A stretch of DNA of 64,000 nt from Flavobacterium profundi (GCF_006491645.1 NZ_VDCZ01000012.1:87175-151174), one strand, 5' to 3'; positions 44,715-54,422 are shown, counted from the stretch's first letter. Made by a program: numbers and translations. The notes: generated by a model not told the origin, from the sequence alone.

Positions 44715-46109
44715 TTAGTTTCTATATTTTTCAATGATGTTTTGAACTGTTTTTTTCTTCCACATAGTAGGGAAATGCTCTTGAATAATGGTATGGTTTT
44801 TAAAATTAATTCGCAATCCATTATTAAGGTGGAAATTTCCTTTTTTAGTTTCTTTAGTCAAATGATAGAGACCTGCTAAACGATATTCAATCTCAAATTC
44901 ATCAGGAAAAACCTCACTTGCTTGTAATAAAATTTCAATAGCATTTTCATATTCGCCCAATTCTTGTAACATTTGGGACCAAAGAACAAAAGTATCCAAA
45001 TTAATATCACCTGCTTCAAAAGCTTTTCTGTAGCCTAGTTCCGCTTCTTCGTAAAATTGAAGTCCGTGATTAATGGCAGCATATCGTTTCCAATACAAAC
45101 TGTTGTCACTATCTATTCCTAAAGCTTTGTTAACATAGTAAATGGCTTTTTGGAAGTTTTTTTGACGAATGTAAAAGTCGGTTATAGCAATCCAAGCTTT
45201 GTCTAACAACGGATCTTCATGAACTGTTCTAAGATAAAACTTCAAAGCTAAGTCTTTTCTGCCTAGTTTTTCATGACATTTACCTACACGCAATAAGGCA
45301 AAAGAAGTAGCATCATCCAATTCCATAGTGATGGTATAACAGTCGATTGCTTCTTGGTATTTTTTTAATTTTTCTAAACCTTTTGCTTTTTCTAAATAAG
45401 CACCTAAGAAGGATTCATCAATAAGTGTAGCATAATCAAAAGCCCAAACCGATTTTTCATAATTTTTCAAGGCATAATATTGTCTTCCTAATTGATGCCA
45501 AGCTACTTCACTGTAAGGTTTTCTATCAATGAATTTTTCTAAATAAGCAATAGCTTCATTATTTTGATCTAAAAAATCATAGCAGTAGATGATGTTGTAC
45601 AATGCGGAATAATCTTCTGGATCTTCTTCTAAGCATTTGATGAAATAATCTTTTGCTTTTTCTAGTTCATCCATAAATAAATATTCCATTCCAATCATGG
45701 AATAGACATCTGCATAATCATCTGTGAATTTCAAAGCAATTTGTAACGATTCAATTGCTTTTTCATGTTGATCTCTTTTCGAATAAATATTAGCTTGTTG
45801 AATGTAGATTTCTTCGTTAGTAGGCTCAATAGCGTATAATTCAGACAATAATTTTTCAGCAATATCTAATCGGTCTTCATAGATTAACATCTCTACTTGA
45901 ACTAATCGTAAACCAGTCGATTTTGGATGTTGCTCTTGACCAAGTTTTAATGCTTTTTTTGCTAAATTCATTCGACCTGTATCCATATAGTGAAGAATGA
46001 TGTCTTCAAATTCTTCAGAATCAAAGAAAAACACTTTGTTCGTTTTTAACATTGATTCAAACTTAGATAAGGATAAGTTGTTCTCTTCTTCTTCATGACT
46101 CAATCTCAT
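44715..46109 (-). CDS. tetratricopeptide repeat protein (464 aa)
   Basis: About twelve TPR-like helical hairpins fill the chain, with typical A/G/Y spacing (for example YADVYSMIGMEYLFMDELEKA and SEVAWHQLGRQYYALKNYEKS, each shown in part). No signal peptide or TM segment, so likely a cytoplasmic scaffold. The ATG at 46109 is chosen over a TTG two codons upstream. Partner proteins are unknown. Confidence 0.85.
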   Translation of the reverse strand: MRLSHEEEENNLSLSKFESMLKTNKVFFFDSEEFEDIILHYMDTGRMNLAKKALKLGQEQHPKSTGLRLVQVEMLIYEDRLDIAEKLLSELYAIEPTNEEIYIQQANIYSKRDQHEKAIESLQIALKFTDDYADVYSMIGMEYLFMDELEKAKDYFIKCLEEDPEDYSALYNIIYCYDFLDQNNEAIAYLEKFIDRKPYSEVAWHQLGRQYYALKNYEKSVWAFDYATLIDESFLGAYLEKAKGLEKLKKYQEAIDCYTITMELDDATSFALLRVGKCHEKLGRKDLALKFYLRTVHEDPLLDKAWIAITDFYIRQKNFQKAIYYVNKALGIDSDNSLYWKRYAAINHGLQFYEEAELGYRKAFEAGDINLDTFVLWSQMLQELGEYENAIEILLQASEVFPDEFEIEYRLAGLYHLTKETKKGNFHLNNGLRINFKNHTIIQEHFPTMWKKKTVQNIIEKYRN

Positions 46110-46182
46110 AAGCAATCAATTTTATGGGTTTTGTCTTATATTAAAAGTAAGACATTTTATGGGGTAATGCAATTTTAGTACG

Positions 46183-46199
46183 AATTGTTTTAAACAATT
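46183..46199. promoter_or_regulatory. AT-rich 8-1-8 palindrome upstream of the TPR gene
   Basis: AATTGTTT-T-AAACAATT lies between the aminotransferase stop and the TPR start. It could be an operator or simply chance in AT-rich DNA; the loop is too short for a terminator. Confidence 0.25.
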
Positions 46200-46226
46200 T
46201 AATTAACAATTTTAAAACCAAACGAG

Positions 46227-47432
46227 TTAGTGTGAATTGTTTTTGTTTTGTAATTCCTGTACTTCATTTAATACGTCAAGAATAATGCCACAACCTTTTT
46301 TTATTTCTTCTTTTGAAATCGTTAAAGGAGGTGTAATACGAATGGCCTTGCCTTCAAACAAAAGCCAAAATAAAATCAAACCTCTTTTATGACATTCTAG
46401 GATGACTTGGTTGGTAATTTCAGGACTTTCTGTCATGGCAGCTAGCATTAATCCCTTACCTCTAACTTCTTTAATTAATGGATGTATTAATAAAGATCTA
46501 AAGAGTTGTTCTTTTTCGAGTGCTTCTGCCATTATGTTTGTTTCTGTAACTTCTTGAAGCGTAGCTAAAGCAGCAGCAGCAATAACAGGATGACCTCCAA
46601 AGGTAGTAATGTGCCCTAATTTTGGGTCATGACTTAATAAATCCATCATTTTTGAAGAAGCTGTAAAAGCACCAATAGGCATTCCGCTTGCCATTCCTTT
46701 TCCCATTACTACAACATCAGGAATCATATTGTAATTTTGAAAACCAAATAATTTACCGGTGCGACCAAAACCAGGTTGAATTTCATCTAAAATTAAAACA
46801 GCACCTACTGCGTCACAACGTTTTCTTATTTTTATTAAATAGTCATTTTCAGGTTGTATAAAACCGGCACCACCTTGAATCGTTTCTAATAGAACACCAG
46901 CGGTTCGAGTTGTAATCTTTTGAATATCAGACTCATTGTTGAAAGTTATAAAATCAACATCTGGAATTAAAGGACGAAAAATTTGTTTTCTTTCTTCAAA
47001 GCCCATCACACTCATGCTTCCCATTGTATTTCCGTGATACGCATGATGACAAGAAATCAGTTGGCTTCTACCCGTAACGCGTCGCGCTAATTTTAAAGCA
47101 CCTTCAATGGCTTCTGTTCCTGAGTTTACTAAATAGGTTTTATTCAGAGGTTCAGGTAGGAGTGAAGCTAATAATTTACATAATTCTGTAGCAGGTTTTT
47201 GTGCATATTCTCCGTAAACCATTACATGAGAATAGCGGTCGAGTTGCTCTTTTATGGCTTGATTCACTCGTATGGGTTGATGTCCTAAAGTGTTTGCAGA
47301 AACACCTGCTACAAAATCTAAATAGGCTTTTCCATTTGAATCATAAATATAACTTCCTTCAGCATGTGAAATTTCTAAAGCTAAAGGATAAGGAGAAGTT
47401 TGAGCTTGGTATTTAAAAAAATCTTCAATCAT
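46227..47432 (-). CDS. class III aminotransferase (aspartate aminotransferase family protein)
   Basis: Fold-type I PLP enzyme. LVNSGTEAIEGALKLAR (residues 101-117), HAYHGNTMGS (130-139), ILDEIQPGFGRTG (214-226) and the PLP lysine Lys245 in MGKGMASG are present, as in acetylornithine, ornithine or 4-aminobutyrate aminotransferases. The true substrate cannot be decided from sequence and no biosynthetic partner is adjacent. It lies 1 bp after the secreted hydrolase gene. Confidence 0.9.
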   Translation of the reverse strand: MIEDFFKYQAQTSPYPLALEISHAEGSYIYDSNGKAYLDFVAGVSANTLGHQPIRVNQAIKEQLDRYSHVMVYGEYAQKPATELCKLLASLLPEPLNKTYLVNSGTEAIEGALKLARRVTGRSQLISCHHAYHGNTMGSMSVMGFEERKQIFRPLIPDVDFITFNNESDIQKITTRTAGVLLETIQGGAGFIQPENDYLIKIRKRCDAVGAVLILDEIQPGFGRTGKLFGFQNYNMIPDVVVMGKGMASGMPIGAFTASSKMMDLLSHDPKLGHITTFGGHPVIAAAALATLQEVTETNIMAEALEKEQLFRSLLIHPLIKEVRGKGLMLAAMTESPEITNQVILECHKRGLILFWLLFEGKAIRITPPLTISKEEIKKGCGIILDVLNEVQELQNKNNSH

Positions 47433-47433
47433 T

Positions 47434-48423
47434 TTAATTCGTTTTTAACCAGTTTAACCAATCTTTTGCTACTTTATCCCAATTAAAAATTGCATAATTT
47501 GGTTTTCCATTTTCAAGGACAGGAAAAAAATTATGCTCTAATCCAATGTAAGCATTAAAAGTGACATTTGATTTATTTTTTCTAATAAAATCTACTCTTA
47601 TAAAATCAAGATAAGGTGTACACCAATCTTTGGTTCCATAAGTAACTAAGACGGGTATTTTAATTTTTTGTATATAATCAAAAGGAGGGCTTGAAAATTG
47701 ATAGGTAGCTTTGTTTGTATCTCCGAAATCATCATTCATATTATCCTTGTCATTTACTACTGTTTCCCAATATTCAATTTCATTTTCAGCTTGTTTCAGT
47801 GTATCAGACTCCAAGCTTCTTTTTTCATTTATCATTGACATAATTCTTCCCATTGGATTTCCACTTGCATAAATTAAATGGGTTATTTTTGGATAAATTT
47901 CTGTCAGTTTAGCTGCAACAGTACTTCCTTCAGAATGTCCTGCAACAACTAATTTTTCTTTAGAAGTCCAATGTTGTTTTAGTAAATAATTCAATACAAA
48001 TTTATTTCTTTTCACATAAAAATCTAAGAGGTTTCTTTTAGAATATTCTTTTGAGAATTTCCCATTAATTAGAAAAGTGTTATTTTTTTCAAGATCTTTT
48101 TTGTGTGATAATAATGGAATATTTGGTTTACCAATGAGTACTAAATGATAATCTTCACATATTAAATCTGAATCGAAAGGAGTTATTCCAAAGTTGCTTT
48201 CATCATCATATTTCAATAAAGGTATGGGAAGGCTACCTTGACAAAATAAAAAAATAGGTTTTGGATATAATTCTTCACCTTTCTTAGATTTTATGATGAC
48301 ATTGACAGTGTCTTTTTTGAAAAGTAGCGTTATATTTTTAACATCAAAATCAGCAATTGTTTTTTCTTGTGAATAAGAATATAAAGTGCTATAAAAAAGT
48401 ATTAATAAAAAAAGTCTGCTCAT
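47434..48423 (-). CDS. secreted alpha/beta hydrolase (329 aa)
   Basis: Signal peptide at residues 1-19 (ending SYSQ). Nucleophile elbow GHSEGS with Ser164, an Asp in TYGTKDW and a His in YIGLEHNFFP complete a plausible triad. The EGS pattern and fold resemble dienelactone-hydrolase or prolyl-oligopeptidase-like esterases. Periplasmic or surface location is expected. It lies between the OstA-like gene (41 bp) and the aminotransferase (1 bp); the base composition is AT-rich. Confidence 0.82.
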   Translation of the reverse strand: MSRLFLLILFYSTLYSYSQEKTIADFDVKNITLLFKKDTVNVIIKSKKGEELYPKPIFLFCQGSLPIPLLKYDDESNFGITPFDSDLICEDYHLVLIGKPNIPLLSHKKDLEKNNTFLINGKFSKEYSKRNLLDFYVKRNKFVLNYLLKQHWTSKEKLVVAGHSEGSTVAAKLTEIYPKITHLIYASGNPMGRIMSMINEKRSLESDTLKQAENEIEYWETVVNDKDNMNDDFGDTNKATYQFSSPPFDYIQKIKIPVLVTYGTKDWCTPYLDFIRVDFIRKNKSNVTFNAYIGLEHNFFPVLENGKPNYAIFNWDKVAKDWLNWLKTN

Positions 48424-48464
48424 TTTTAATATGAATTTACTTTCAAATGACGAAATAGTCTTTT

Positions 48465-50168
48465 TTAGTTATTCTTTACTTTAGTGTCTTTTGGTTTAGG
48501 ATTTTCCTTGTCATAATCTAAAGTTTCTGGAAGTACTTCCATAGGGAGATCTTCTTCATCAGCTTTTTTCTTACTTTCTAATAGAATTTGTTCGTGTATT
48601 TTATTTTCTTCCTCCGGGAAAATATCTTCTTTCGACTTAATTCTTTCGTCTCCACGCCAAATAAAACCTCTTAGTTTTCTGGCGTTTTCTGGAAATTCAC
48701 TTTCGGGATAGGTTTTCGCTTCTACATTATTAAAGGCAGTTTGTGAAACAATTTGGTTATTTTCAAATACAAAATTAAGTTTGCTACATACCTTTTTGTC
48801 AATTCCAACTAATTCATTTTTGTCATTGTACATATAATAAATGACTTCAGTGTTTTTTACAACATCTACTTCGCTTAATTTGTTTTCTTTAAACTTACCA
48901 TACAAGTATTGTCCTTTAATTTGATTGTAACCGTTTTCGCTTAAAGAATCTTTTTGAACAATAAAAGCATTGTTAATTACTTTTAAAGAATCTAATTGTT
49001 CTGTTTTATTGTTGCCAATTAAATGCATGACATCTCCTGTCATTTGATTATCGTTGTTCCAAAGAACAGGATTGCCTATAAGTTGGGTTAAACCTGTTTT
49101 ATTGTTCGAATGAATAGAGTCACATTTTCCACTCATATCGGTTTTAAAGAAACGAACGTTATTAAAAGCACGAATTACTCGGTCTTCTGGAGGGCCTGTT
49201 ACCAGAATTTTTTTTCCATGCATGTATAACGAGTCATTTTCTACCTTTGTGATAACAACAGCTCTTTTCGTTAAAATGATAGAATCCTTTCTGGTTTCAG
49301 GATTGCGATACATTTCAGCATAATGACCTTTGGCCACCATATTATTAATAGTGTCTGTGATTTTTACATTATTAATCCCTCGTGAAAAATTGGTTTTTTG
49401 GTCATAATATAAATCGTCTCCTTCTATTATTTTATTATCGTAGGTTATTTTACTGTTTTTTTGAAGTTTACCAATGTCATTATTCGTGTCATAAAATCCA
49501 TTTTCGGTATAAATCACATTGTCTTTACTGGTAATTGTTGAAGGTCCAAAAACATAGGCATGACCTGAATTCTCGTAAAAATCAAGATGATTGGTTTTAA
49601 TTACCGCCTTAGGATTGGTAACGGTAACTGCAGAAGTAAACTGATATTTTTTAGAACTTACAAAATAACGACCAGATTTACTTTTTAAGGTGTTTTCTTT
49701 ATTTATAATAGTGCCGTAGCTATTATAAAAGGCAATTTGTTTCTTCTTATCAAAGAAAATAGTATCAGTAGTTAAAGTTGATTCTGGAGATCTTAAATTA
49801 ACATCTCCTGTTGCAAAAGCAAATTCATCTTTGCCATCATATTCGGCATAACGACTATTCATGGTAATGGAATCTCCTTGATTGATTTGTACATTACCAA
49901 ATGCTTTTACATAATTTTCATCTGTAAAATAATAAGCTTTATTACAATTGATTTTGGTACCTTTATGAATAACCCTAACATTTCCTGTAAATACTGTAGC
50001 TCCTGGAATCTCATATTGATTCATGTCGATAAAATCAGAATGTTCAATAATAATTTTATCTGACTCTTGAGTAATGGGTTTACTCTTAGATTCAGGAGTA
50101 TTTTTTTGCGCGAAGGCAATCATTCCTAAAAGGAAAAAACTTAGAATAGAATAAGTGAATCTTTTCAA
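48465..50168 (-). CDS. OstA-like LPS-export (LptA) protein (TTG start)
   Basis: Periplasmic protein with a signal peptide (ending AFAQ) and repeated OstA/LptA beta-jellyroll strands (patterns such as ATGDVNLRSPESTL and GNVQINQGDSI), expected to bridge lipopolysaccharide transport across the periplasm. At 567 aa it is longer than E. coli LptA and typical of the Bacteroidota OstA-like form, with an acidic/Lys-rich C-terminus. The start codon is TTG at 50168; a stop lies a few codons upstream and no ATG occurs before the signal peptide. Confidence 0.88.
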   Translation of the reverse strand: MKRFTYSILSFFLLGMIAFAQKNTPESKSKPITQESDKIIIEHSDFIDMNQYEIPGATVFTGNVRVIHKGTKINCNKAYYFTDENYVKAFGNVQINQGDSITMNSRYAEYDGKDEFAFATGDVNLRSPESTLTTDTIFFDKKKQIAFYNSYGTIINKENTLKSKSGRYFVSSKKYQFTSAVTVTNPKAVIKTNHLDFYENSGHAYVFGPSTITSKDNVIYTENGFYDTNNDIGKLQKNSKITYDNKIIEGDDLYYDQKTNFSRGINNVKITDTINNMVAKGHYAEMYRNPETRKDSIILTKRAVVITKVENDSLYMHGKKILVTGPPEDRVIRAFNNVRFFKTDMSGKCDSIHSNNKTGLTQLIGNPVLWNNDNQMTGDVMHLIGNNKTEQLDSLKVINNAFIVQKDSLSENGYNQIKGQYLYGKFKENKLSEVDVVKNTEVIYYMYNDKNELVGIDKKVCSKLNFVFENNQIVSQTAFNNVEAKTYPESEFPENARKLRGFIWRGDERIKSKEDIFPEEENKIHEQILLESKKKADEEDLPMEVLPETLDYDKENPKPKDTKVKNN

Positions 50169-50184
50169 ACTATTTATTTTGGGT

Positions 50185-50192
50185 CAAAAATA
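50185..50192 (-). promoter_or_regulatory. -7 promoter box of the OstA-like gene
   Basis: On the minus strand TATTTTTG fits TAnnTTTG, 16 bp upstream of the TTG start. No -33 TTG is visible. Confidence 0.35.
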
Positions 50193-50236
50193 AGTAAAAA
50201 GAAGAGAAAGCGATTGTTATTAAGATATTTTTATAA

Positions 50237-50270
50237 TAAAAAAACGCTTTCAAAGGAAAGCGTTTTTTGT
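50237..50270 (-). terminator. terminator of purA
   Basis: AAAACGCTTTC, loop AAAG, GAAAGCGTTTT flanked by A and T runs, directly after the purA stop codon. Confidence 0.87.
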
Positions 50271-50271
50271 T

Positions 50272-51543
50272 TTATTTAATGATTGTTTGTTTTCGATCAG
50301 GTCCAACCGAAACAACTGAAATAGGTACTTCTAGTTCTTTTTCAATAAATTCGATGTATTCTTTCAATTCAACGGGAAGCTCTTCATATGTTGTCATTCC
50401 AGTTAAATCCGCTTGCCAACCTTTCATAGTAGTAAAAATAGGTTCTACATTTTCGGGTTCGATATTGTAAGGTAGGTGTTGGATTTCTTTTCCTTTGTAT
50501 TTGTAAGCGGTACAAATATCTAGCGTTTCAAAGCCAGATAGGACATCACCTTTCATCATGTACAATTGGGTTACACCATTTACTTGAACGGCATATTTTA
50601 ATGCTACAAGATCTAACCATCCACATCTTCTAGGACGACCTGTAACAGCGCCAAATTCATTGCCTACTTTAGCCATGGTTTGTCCCGCTTCGTCAAAAAG
50701 TTCAGTAGGGAATGGGCCGCTACCTACACGAGTAGTGTATGCTTTGAAAATTCCAAAGACTTCCTTTACTTTATTTGGAGCTATTCCTAAACCAGTACAT
50801 GCACCAGCAGCAGTAGTGTTAGATGAAGTTACAAATGGATAGGTCCCAAAATCTACGTCTAATAAAGATCCTTGGGCACCTTCTGCTAAAATAGATTTTC
50901 CTTCTTTTAAAGCTTGATTCAAGTATTCTTCACTATCAATGAAAGTTAGTTTTTTTAATCCAGAAATTGCTTCAAAAAACTCTTCTTCCATTTCCTTTAA
51001 GTCATATTGTAAATCCACATCATAGAAGGCAATCATTGCTTCATGTTTATCAGCTAAAGCTCTGTAACGTGTTTTGAAGTCTTCTAATTCAATATCACCT
51101 ACACGTAAACCGTTTCTGCCTGTTTTATCCATGTAAGTTGGTCCGATACCTTTTAAAGTTGAGCCAATTTTTGCTTTTCCTTTTGAAGCTTCTGAAGCAG
51201 CATCTAAAAGACGGTGTGTTGGTAATATAAGGTGTGCTTTTCTGGAAATAAACAATTTAGATTTTACATCCATGTTAAACTTTTCAAGACCTTCTAATTC
51301 TTTTTGGAATACTACAGGGTCTATTACAACACCGTTCCCAATAATATTAATGGCATTTTTGTGAAAAATTCCTGATGGAATTGTTCTTAAAACATGTTTT
51401 ATTCCATCAAATTCTAAAGTATGACCAGCATTGGGTCCACCTTGAAAGCGTGCAATAATGTCATATTTTGAAGTTAATACATCGACGATTTTTCCTTTTC
51501 CTTCGTCACCCCATTGGAGTCCTAATAATAAATCTACGGTCAT
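50272..51543 (-). CDS. purA: adenylosuccinate synthase
   Basis: Joins IMP and aspartate with GTP in AMP synthesis. GDEGKGK at residues 12-18 (catalytic Asp13), GGPNAGHT (about 35-42) with the catalytic His, GTLKGIGPTYMDKTGR-like IMP loop and a C-terminal GTP-binding segment are intact. 423 aa is normal. It lies 45 bp downstream of the Fur-family gene and is probably read through from it. Confidence 0.96.
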   Translation of the reverse strand: MTVDLLLGLQWGDEGKGKIVDVLTSKYDIIARFQGGPNAGHTLEFDGIKHVLRTIPSGIFHKNAINIIGNGVVIDPVVFQKELEGLEKFNMDVKSKLFISRKAHLILPTHRLLDAASEASKGKAKIGSTLKGIGPTYMDKTGRNGLRVGDIELEDFKTRYRALADKHEAMIAFYDVDLQYDLKEMEEEFFEAISGLKKLTFIDSEEYLNQALKEGKSILAEGAQGSLLDVDFGTYPFVTSSNTTAAGACTGLGIAPNKVKEVFGIFKAYTTRVGSGPFPTELFDEAGQTMAKVGNEFGAVTGRPRRCGWLDLVALKYAVQVNGVTQLYMMKGDVLSGFETLDICTAYKYKGKEIQHLPYNIEPENVEPIFTTMKGWQADLTGMTTYEELPVELKEYIEFIEKELEVPISVVSVGPDRKQTIIK

Positions 51544-51588
51544 TGTAATCTTAGTTGTTTGTCGTTTAGTCTATTTAAGCAGTTGTTT

Positions 51589-52035
51589 TTAATTCTTGTT
51601 TTCTTTTTTAGTACCATAGAAATAAAGAGAGTGTGTTTGGATATCGATACCGAACATTTCCTCCATAGTTTGTTTAATTTGTTGAATTCTAGGATCACAA
51701 AACTCAATGACTTCTCCTGAATCGGTCATAATAATATGGTCGTGTTGTTTATCGAAGTACGATTTTTCGTAATGCGCTTGATTTTGTCCAAACTGATGAC
51801 GACGTACTAAGCCACATTCTAGAAGCAATTCAATTGTATTGTAAAGTGTAGCTCTACTTACACGGTAGTTTTTGTTTTTCATTTTGATATACAAAGATTC
51901 GATATCAAAATGTTCTTTTGAGTTGTAAATTTCTTGTAGAATAGCATAACGTTCTGGAGTTTTTCGATGCGCTTTTTCTTCAAGGTATTTGGTGAATACG
52001 TTTTTTACAATTTCTTGATTTTTATTGTTTTCCAT
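51589..52035 (-). CDS. Fur family transcriptional regulator lacking the CxxC zinc site
   Basis: Winged-helix metal- or peroxide-responsive repressor. [21 protein letters not shown] (part of residues 57-77) is the recognition region, and HFDIESLY (42-49) and QHDHII (97-102) supply His/Asp/Glu ligands. The usual structural-zinc CxxC after HDHLI is replaced by MTDS (103-106), and no C-terminal CxxC exists; only Cys74 and Cys113 remain. Similar loss is seen in some Bacteroidota Fur homologues. The promoter carries an 8-1-8 palindrome consistent with autoregulation. Confidence 0.9.
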   Translation of the reverse strand: MENNKNQEIVKNVFTKYLEEKAHRKTPERYAILQEIYNSKEHFDIESLYIKMKNKNYRVSRATLYNTIELLLECGLVRRHQFGQNQAHYEKSYFDKQHDHIIMTDSGEVIEFCDPRIQQIKQTMEEMFGIDIQTHSLYFYGTKKENKN

Positions 52036-52056
52036 TTTTGGTTAACTAAATAAACG

Positions 52057-52064
52057 CAAAGATA
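52057..52064 (-). promoter_or_regulatory. -7 promoter box of the Fur-family gene
   Basis: On the minus strand TATCTTTG fits TAnnTTTG, 21 bp upstream of the ATG. The adjacent palindrome at 52066-52082 lies between the -7 and the expected -33 region. Confidence 0.55.
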
Positions 52065-52065
52065 G

Positions 52066-52082
52066 GTAAAGTTAAACTTTAC
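52066..52082. promoter_or_regulatory. 8-1-8 palindrome, candidate Fur-family operator
   Basis: GTAAAGTT-A-AACTTTAC is a perfect palindrome of 17 bp starting 1 bp upstream of the -7 box. Fur and PerR boxes are 7-1-7 palindromes, and this one contains a 7-1-7 core (TAAAGTT-A-AACTTTA). A repressor bound here would block RNA polymerase, so it is a good candidate for autorepression. Confidence 0.55.
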
Positions 52083-52164
52083 TACCTAGTGGTTCTACTT
52101 TTTTTTTAACAAAACTTCTTAATAAGTTTGAGAAAATCTATTCCTTTGTTCTTGTGTTTGGAAG

Positions 52165-54384
52165 TTAATTTTGATAAATGCGAGTTACTTTATCAATTCC
52201 GTCTACTTTTTTAATATTATCTATTAAACGTTTTAAAATGGTATTGTTAGGTACAATTACTGTAATTTTTCCATTGAAAACACCTGCTTTTCCACTTAGA
52301 GCGATATTTTCAATATTTACATGCATTTGGTTGGAAATTACTTTGGTAAGTTCGTTGGTTAAACCCAAAGTATCCATTCCAGTTATATTTAACATAGCTC
52401 TAAATTCTTCTTGACTAGAATCGATCCATTTGGCAGGAATAATTCTATACGCATAATTAGATTGTAAGCTAATTGCATTCGGACAATCTTTTCGATGCAC
52501 TTTAATACCTTCGCTAATCGTTATAAAACCAAAGACATCATCACCAGGAATCGGATTACAACAAGTTGAAAGTTTATAATCTAATTTTTCCTGTTCCACA
52601 CCAAAAACCAGCATGTCGTATTTTTTGCTGATTTCGTTTTTTTCTATTTGCTCTGGTTTGGTAGGATTGGTTCTATTGAATGGTTTTTTTAAGAAATTAA
52701 CCAGCGTATTGCTTTTTTGCGCAGCATAGTCTTTTAATTTCTGGTTTTCGATAGCGCCAATTCCTACACGATAGAATAAGTCTAAACTCGTTTGTAATTT
52801 AAAGTAATTGACTAATTCGTTAACTGTAGTTTCATTTAAGGTAATTTTTAAATGGCGTAACTTTCTATTTAGAATTTCTTTACCTTCTTCCGCAATTTTT
52901 TTAGTATTCTCGTTAAGTGAGTTTTTAATTTTATTTTTTGCTCTAGAAGTGGTTACATAGTCTAACCATTGAACGGTGGGTTTTTGATTAGGTGATGTAA
53001 TTACTTCCACTTGGTCACCACTGTTTAAAACATAATTTAAAGGAACTAATTTTCCGTTGACACGAGTTCCTCTTGTTTTTGCACCAATATCGGTGTGGAT
53101 ACTAAAGGCAAAATCTAAGGTAGTTGCTCCTTTGGGTAGCGATTTTAAATCTCCTTTTGGGGTGAAAACATAAATTTCTTTGGAATATAAATTAAGTTTG
53201 AAATCTTCAACAAAATCTACGGCATTGGCAGCCTGACTTTCTAAAGCTTCTTTTAATTGGTTCAACCAAATTTCCAAACCATGCTCTTCTGCACCTACAC
53301 CTTTATATTTGTAATGTGCTGCATAACCTTTTTCCGCAATTTCATCCATTCGTTCACTGCGTACTTGAATTTCTACCCATCTACCTTTTGGTCCCATCAC
53401 GGTAATATGTAGTGCTTCATATCCTGTTGATTTGGGTGATGAAATCCAATCGCGCAAACGACTAGGACTAGGTCGGTAATGATCGGTAACCACAGAATAG
53501 ATTTTCCAAGCTAAGAATTTTTCATCATGAGGATTGGATTTATAGATAATACGCAAAGCAAATTTATCGTACACTTCATCAAAAGTAACACCCTGCACGC
53601 GCATTTTTCTTCGAATAGAATAAATCGATTTGGGGCGACCTTTTATAGTAAAATCAATACCTTCCTCTTCTAAAGATTTAGATAATACATCAGAAATGGT
53701 TTTAATGTAGGCATCTTGTTCTTGTTTGGTCTCTTTTATTTTACTAACAATTTCCTTGTAAACATCAGGTTCGGTATATTTTAACCCTAAATCTTCCAGT
53801 TGTGTTTTTATGTTATACAAACCTAAACGATGTGCTAAAGGCGCATAAATATATAAGGTTTCCGAAGCGATTTTAGCCTGCTTGTATTCTGCCATGCTGT
53901 CCATGGTTTGCATATTGTGTAAGCGATCGGCAATTTTGATTAGAATTACACGAACATCGTCGTTGAGCGTGAGCAACATTTTACGGAAATTTTCCGCTTG
54001 CATAGACACGTCTTGATCGGTTTTTACTTTCGCAATTTTGGTTAATCCTTCAACAATTTTGGCAATACTCGGATTGAACATTTTTGAGATGTCTTCTACT
54101 GTAATATCGGTATCTTCCACTACATCATGCATTAAAGCAGCAGCAATAGAAGTTGCTCCCAAACCAATTTCTGAAGCTACAATTTTAGCTACAGCAATAG
54201 GGTGGAAGATGTAGGCTTCACCAGATTTTCTTCTTTGATCTTTATGTGCATCTACGGCAACATCAAAAGCTTTTCGGATTAACTTTTTATCTTCTGTAGT
54301 AAGTGTTTGATAACTAATGCGAAGTAGTTCTTTGTACTCTTGAGCAATAGCCTTGTTTTCTGCTTCTAAATCAATCTCGGTCAT
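52165..54384 (-). CDS. bifunctional RelA/SpoT (p)ppGpp synthetase/hydrolase
   Basis: Stringent-response enzyme. The HD hydrolase domain retains His61 (FHPI) and His86-Asp87 (MHDVVED), so it should be active; the synthetase domain has GRPKSIYSIRRKM and GYEALHITV; a TGS domain (KEIYVFTPKGDLKSLPKGAT) and a C-terminal ACT domain follow. 739 aa is full length. Likely the single long RSH of the cell. The 129-bp spacer to the Fur-family gene has no clear terminator for this gene. Confidence 0.96.
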   Translation of the reverse strand: MTEIDLEAENKAIAQEYKELLRISYQTLTTEDKKLIRKAFDVAVDAHKDQRRKSGEAYIFHPIAVAKIVASEIGLGATSIAAALMHDVVEDTDITVEDISKMFNPSIAKIVEGLTKIAKVKTDQDVSMQAENFRKMLLTLNDDVRVILIKIADRLHNMQTMDSMAEYKQAKIASETLYIYAPLAHRLGLYNIKTQLEDLGLKYTEPDVYKEIVSKIKETKQEQDAYIKTISDVLSKSLEEEGIDFTIKGRPKSIYSIRRKMRVQGVTFDEVYDKFALRIIYKSNPHDEKFLAWKIYSVVTDHYRPSPSRLRDWISSPKSTGYEALHITVMGPKGRWVEIQVRSERMDEIAEKGYAAHYKYKGVGAEEHGLEIWLNQLKEALESQAANAVDFVEDFKLNLYSKEIYVFTPKGDLKSLPKGATTLDFAFSIHTDIGAKTRGTRVNGKLVPLNYVLNSGDQVEVITSPNQKPTVQWLDYVTTSRAKNKIKNSLNENTKKIAEEGKEILNRKLRHLKITLNETTVNELVNYFKLQTSLDLFYRVGIGAIENQKLKDYAAQKSNTLVNFLKKPFNRTNPTKPEQIEKNEISKKYDMLVFGVEQEKLDYKLSTCCNPIPGDDVFGFITISEGIKVHRKDCPNAISLQSNYAYRIIPAKWIDSSQEEFRAMLNITGMDTLGLTNELTKVISNQMHVNIENIALSGKAGVFNGKITVIVPNNTILKRLIDNIKKVDGIDKVTRIYQN

Positions 54385-54414
54385 AGGGCAATTTTATAAC
54401 AGTTAAAGTTATAA

Positions 54415-54422
54415 CAAAGTTA
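54415..54422 (-). promoter_or_regulatory. -7 promoter box of relA/spoT
   Basis: On the minus strand TAACTTTG fits TAnnTTTG, 30 bp upstream of the ATG at 54384. A direct repeat TTATAAC overlaps the leader. Confidence 0.4.
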
